Positions 13,641 to 16,015 of a stretch of DNA of 16,015 nt are shown piece by piece; position 1 is the stretch's first letter, and each line of letters starts with the position of its first letter. The DNA comes from Actinomycetota bacterium (lineage in GTDB: Bacteria; Actinomycetota; Thermoleophilia; Solirubrobacterales; Solirubrobacteraceae). The translations under genes and the position numbers were made by a program. Below the pieces are notes generated by a model. The model saw nothing but the letters and a program-made list of their open reading frames with translations, made no database searches and was not told the DNA's origin. The stretch spans positions 1 through 16,015 of the forward strand of contig WLNG01000007.1 in the NCBI GenBank assembly GCA_009699915.1, given 5' to 3'.

Positions 13641-14522
13641 TCAGGTCGCGAGCATGGCCTGCTGGCGCTCGGGCGCGATGCGCACGACGTTCCAGGCCAG
13701 CCCGAGCTTCTCCATTACCGCGACGGTCCAGGCCGAGGGATCGAGCGCGCGCTCCCAGCGGCGCAGGCCGTGGTCGGCCGAGCGCGGAAACGCGTGATGG
13801 TTGTGGTGCCAGGACTCGCCGAACGACGGCAGCGAGAGCCAGAAGACATTCGTCGACCGGTCCTCCACGTTGAAGCGGCGCCGCCCGGTGAAGTGGCAGA
13901 CCGAGTTGACGCTCCACGTCACGTGGTGGACGAAGAAGATGCGCACGAAGCCGCCCCACAGCAGGCCGGTCAGCAGCCCGGAGAGCGTGAAGCCGTGGAG
14001 GAGATAGCCCAGAAGCGCGGGCAATCCGAGCGAGAGCAGGACGAACCACAAGAACCGGTCATGGATCCAGCGGATGCTGTTGTCTTCGACGAGATCCTTC
14101 GCGTAGCGACGCGGCGAGGCAGTGCCCTGCTCGTGCACCAGCCACCCGGCATGGGCGTACCAGAGTCCCTTGAGACCGCCGTTATGCCCGACATGCGGGC
14201 TGTGCGGATCTCCCTCGACGTCGGTATGCGCGTGGTGCTTGCGGTGGTCGGCGACCCACGAGATCACGGGGCCCTCGACGGCCAGCGTGCCGAGCACCGC
14301 GAAGGCGATGCGGATGGAACGGTAGGTCTCAAAGGCCTTGTGCGTGAGCAGGCGGTGGAACCCGAGCGTCACGCCGAGCCCGGTGAGGACGTAGAAGGCA
14401 GCGAAGAGACCGAGGTCAATCGCGTCGACACCCGCACCCCAGAAGATGACGATCGCGGCGAGCGTCGCCAGGAACGGGATCACGACCGCTGCGAGATTGG
14501 CATACCGCGCGCTGCGCGTCAT
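13641..14522 (-). CDS. Membrane fatty acid desaturase (delta-9 / stearoyl-CoA type)
   Basis: A 293-residue di-iron membrane desaturase that places a cis double bond in acyl chains. Seen: three histidine boxes, HRLLTH at residues 56-61, HRKHH at 93-97 and HHNHH at 239-243, and further His near 199-200 and 210 that are common metal ligands. Hydrophobic segments lie near 8-30, 36-54, 72-90, 155-177 and 181-198. The ESWHHNHHAFPRSADHGL block is diagnostic of acyl-CoA/lipid delta-9 desaturases. The ATG at 14522 has GGAGG 7 bases upstream and overlaps the stop of the preceding reductase gene (ATGA). Electron donors are not encoded in this window. It is the last visible gene of the minus-strand lipid operon. 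Confidence 0.95.
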   Translation of the reverse strand: MTRSARYANLAAVVIPFLATLAAIVIFWGAGVDAIDLGLFAAFYVLTGLGVTLGFHRLLTHKAFETYRSIRIAFAVLGTLAVEGPVISWVADHRKHHAHTDVEGDPHSPHVGHNGGLKGLWYAHAGWLVHEQGTASPRRYAKDLVEDNSIRWIHDRFLWFVLLSLGLPALLGYLLHGFTLSGLLTGLLWGGFVRIFFVHHVTWSVNSVCHFTGRRRFNVEDRSTNVFWLSLPSFGESWHHNHHAFPRSADHGLRRWERALDPSAWTVAVMEKLGLAWNVVRIAPERQQAMLAT

Positions 14523-15604
14523 GCCGCAGCCTCCTCAGAGAAATCCGGGGCAACATCGCGTGAGACGGCACGCCGACCCCACTTCGATTCGAGCCCGTAA
14601 GCGATCGCCGTGCGTAGGGCAGACTCGACCGGAACGGGATGGATTCCGGCTTCGTCGAGCACCGAGCGGGCGTTTCGATCGTCAAAGGAGGCGTGCACGT
14701 TGAGATATCCAAGCAGTGACAGAATCGGGGCCGGAATACCTTCGGTGCTCTCGACGAAGACCGCCGGGGGCAGGTCGAATGCTTCGGCGGCGAGGTCCCT
14801 TACGCTAGCAACGTCGGTGACGCCGGGCCCCGCTACGAGGTTGTACGTCCCGCCGACCTCCCCGGATCGCAGGAGCAGGTGGGCCAGCGCGTCGGCGACG
14901 TAGTCGCCCGTGACGATGTCGACGATCGCGCCGGAGTCCGCCGGAAGCTGCGTGACCAGTCCGCGGCTGTAGGCCCTCAGGAGCGGGTAGAGGACGTTGA
15001 AGGTGGTCGTCCAGCCGGTCCGCGCCTCTCCGACGACGATGCTCGGCCGCGCGACGGAGAGCGGGAGGTCACCTGCGCCGGCCCGCACGAAGCCCTCTGC
15101 CTCGAACTTCGTCTGCTCGTAGGTATTGCGGAAGCCCTGTCCCACGTCGAGATCGGTCTCGGCGAAACGCCCCTTGTGCGTTCCCGCGACGTAGGCCGTC
15201 GAAACGTGCAGCAGGTGCTCGAGCCGCGGCGCGCGCCGCGCGAGGGCGAGCACGACACCGGCCGTCGCTTTGTTCGCCAGCCGCGCCTCATCAAGTTCGA
15301 GGTCGAAGCGCACGCTCGCTGCGCAGTGGAGGATGTGGGTGATGTCGCCGAGCCCGGGAAGGTCGCCGACGGCGCTCGAGAGATCGCAGGCGACCGCCCG
15401 CACCCGGCTCGCTTGTGAGGGATCCGGTTCGCTCCAGAGCCGCTTCAGCGTCTCCTGGAGCCGCTGCGCGGCGTGTGCGTCGTCATCCGCACGGATCAGG
15501 CAGAGCACCTCGACCTGCGGATCGGCGAGCAGCCGCCCGAGGGTGAGTGTCCCCAGGTAGCCGGTCGCGCCGGTCAGCAGAACCGTCGCGGGGCTCTCGC
15601 TCAT
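14519..15604 (-). CDS. NAD(P)-dependent acyl-thioester-reductase-like protein
   Basis: A 361-residue extended short-chain dehydrogenase-like protein that resembles the thioester-reductase / fatty acyl-CoA reductase NAD-binding domain (male-sterility family). Seen: nucleotide motif TGATGYLG at residues 11-18; ACDLSS near 72-77; HCAASVRFD near 93-101; STAYVAGTHKG near 135-145; and the active-site Y-x3-K as Tyr162 and Lys166 in NTYEQTKFEAE, followed by ARPSIVVGEARTGWT. In this family the usual reaction is reduction of an acyl thioester to an aldehyde or alcohol; a sugar or steroid epimerase role is less likely. It has no carrier or adenylation domain. The ATG at 15604 overlaps the fabI stop (ATGA); the frame is open to 15925 but that lies within fabI. 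Between fabI and the desaturase it points to fatty acid or lipid metabolism. Confidence 0.85.
   Translation of the reverse strand: MSESPATVLLTGATGYLGTLTLGRLLADPQVEVLCLIRADDDAHAAQRLQETLKRLWSEPDPSQASRVRAVACDLSSAVGDLPGLGDITHILHCAASVRFDLELDEARLANKATAGVVLALARRAPRLEHLLHVSTAYVAGTHKGRFAETDLDVGQGFRNTYEQTKFEAEGFVRAGAGDLPLSVARPSIVVGEARTGWTTTFNVLYPLLRAYSRGLVTQLPADSGAIVDIVTGDYVADALAHLLLRSGEVGGTYNLVAGPGVTDVASVRDLAAEAFDLPPAVFVESTEGIPAPILSLLGYLNVHASFDDRNARSVLDEAGIHPVPVESALRTAIAYGLESKWGRRAVSRDVAPDFSEEAAA
14530..14534 (-). promoter_or_regulatory. Ribosome binding site of the desaturase gene
   Basis: GGAGG on the minus strand lies 7 bases before the ATG at 14522 and within the end of the reductase gene. It supports the chosen start in addition to the ATGA overlap. 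Confidence 0.7.
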
Positions 15605-16015
15605 GTGGGGGCGCCCATCGCGTGATACCCGCCGTCGACGTGGAGGATCTCGCCGCTGATCGCGCGTGCGGCAGGCGAGAGCAGGAACAGCACGGCCTCC
15701 GCCACGGGCTCTGGGTCTTGGAGATCCCAGCCGAGCGGAGCACCGGTTACCCAGCCTGAGGCGAGCTGCTCGAAGCCCGGGATGCCGCCGGCCGCCATCG
15801 TCTCGATCGGGCCGGCGGAGACAAGATTGACGCGGATGCCGCGCGGCCCGAGATCGCGGGCGAGGTAGCGCGACACCGACTCCAGCGCGGCCTTCGCCAC
15901 ACCCATCCAGTCGTAGACCGGCCACGCGAGGGTGGCGTCGAAGTCCAGTCCGACGAGGGCTCCGCCTTCCTGCGGGAAGACCGGCAGCAGCGCTCCGGCC
16001 AGCGCCTTGTACGAG
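15601..16015 (-). CDS. fabI: Enoyl-ACP reductase, FabI/InhA-like (N-terminus outside window)
   Basis: Only the C-terminal 137 or so residues are in view; family members have about 255-270. The enzyme reduces the trans-2 enoyl-ACP double bond with NADH in type II fatty acid synthesis. Seen: FDATLAWPVYDWMGVAKAAL, with the active-site Tyr at codon 15915-15913 and Lys at 15894-15892 (the Y-x6-K spacing of FabI), then RVNLVSAGPIETMA and the closing GEILHVDGGYHAMG. The YDWMGVAK and GW-x-x-x-D motifs are closer to mycobacterial InhA than to E. coli FabI. The stop overlaps the start of the reductase gene (ATGA). Confidence 0.94.
   Translation of the reverse strand, partial: SYKALAGALLPVFPQEGGALVGLDFDATLAWPVYDWMGVAKAALESVSRYLARDLGPRGIRVNLVSAGPIETMAAGGIPGFEQLASGWVTGAPLGWDLQDPEPVAEAVLFLLSPAARAISGEILHVDGGYHAMGAPT

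Noticed and set aside
15605..15925. 107-residue N-terminal extension of the reductase ORF
   Set aside because: It overlaps the fabI coding region in another frame and is Arg-rich. The TGATGYLG motif begins 10 residues after the ATG at 15604, as normal for the family.
1..16015. Mobile elements, CRISPR, prophage, tRNA or rRNA genes
   Set aside because: No transposase or integrase motif, no spaced direct repeats, no cloverleaf-like sequence and no rRNA stretch was seen on either strand; intergenic gaps are all under 100 bases.

Overview
This is a chromosomal-looking stretch of a very GC-rich bacterium with strong actinobacterial character. The signs are an InhA-like enoyl-ACP reductase, GTG starts, many 1-4 base gene overlaps, and several TANNNT boxes placed 6-7 bases before a start codon (the pattern of leaderless actinobacterial mRNAs). 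The gene types would fit Thermoleophilia/Solirubrobacterales, but that placement is inference and not shown by the sequence. I see no rRNA, tRNA, CRISPR array, insertion sequence, phage gene or obvious foreign island; the coding looks compositionally even.

Layout. (1) About 1-3055, minus strand: a polyphosphate operon of two half-length CHAD-domain proteins followed by polyphosphate kinase ppk1, whose C-terminus is cut off by the window edge. (2) 3148-4769, plus: an ABC-2 exporter (ATPase and permease, ATGA overlap). (3) 4779-5381, minus: a GNAT acetyltransferase, divergent by only 23 bases from (4) 5405-7001, plus: a calcineurin-like phosphoesterase, an unrecognised 167-residue protein and a small DoxX-like membrane protein. 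(5) 7048-9884, plus: an FMN/3Fe-4S glutamate-synthase-like protein overlapping a CoA-transferase of the acetyl-CoA hydrolase family. (6) 9970-10728, plus: a secreted protein made of two diverged copies of one domain. (7) 10791-12718, plus: a MarR regulator and a DHA2-type MFS exporter (ATGA overlap), with a palindrome over the likely promoter. (8) 12783-13611, plus: a small GRAM/PH-like protein and a UspA-type stress protein. (9) 13641-16015, minus: a fatty-acid operon of an InhA/FabI-type enoyl-ACP reductase (N-terminus outside the window), an acyl-thioester-reductase-like NAD(P) protein and a fatty acid desaturase, joined by ATGA overlaps.

How the genes work together. The two CHAD halves, each carrying one copy of the conserved His/Arg helix, are predicted to bind the polyphosphate that PPK1 makes. 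The lipid operon would couple chain elongation, reductive acyl transfer or release, and desaturation. The MarR/MFS pair looks like a self-regulated efflux cassette. The least usual points are the CHAD domain split into two coupled ORFs upstream of ppk1, the translational coupling of a GltS-like flavoprotein to a CoA-transferase, the reductase inside the fabI-desaturase operon, and the recurring leaderless promoters. Nothing here proves a wholly new system.
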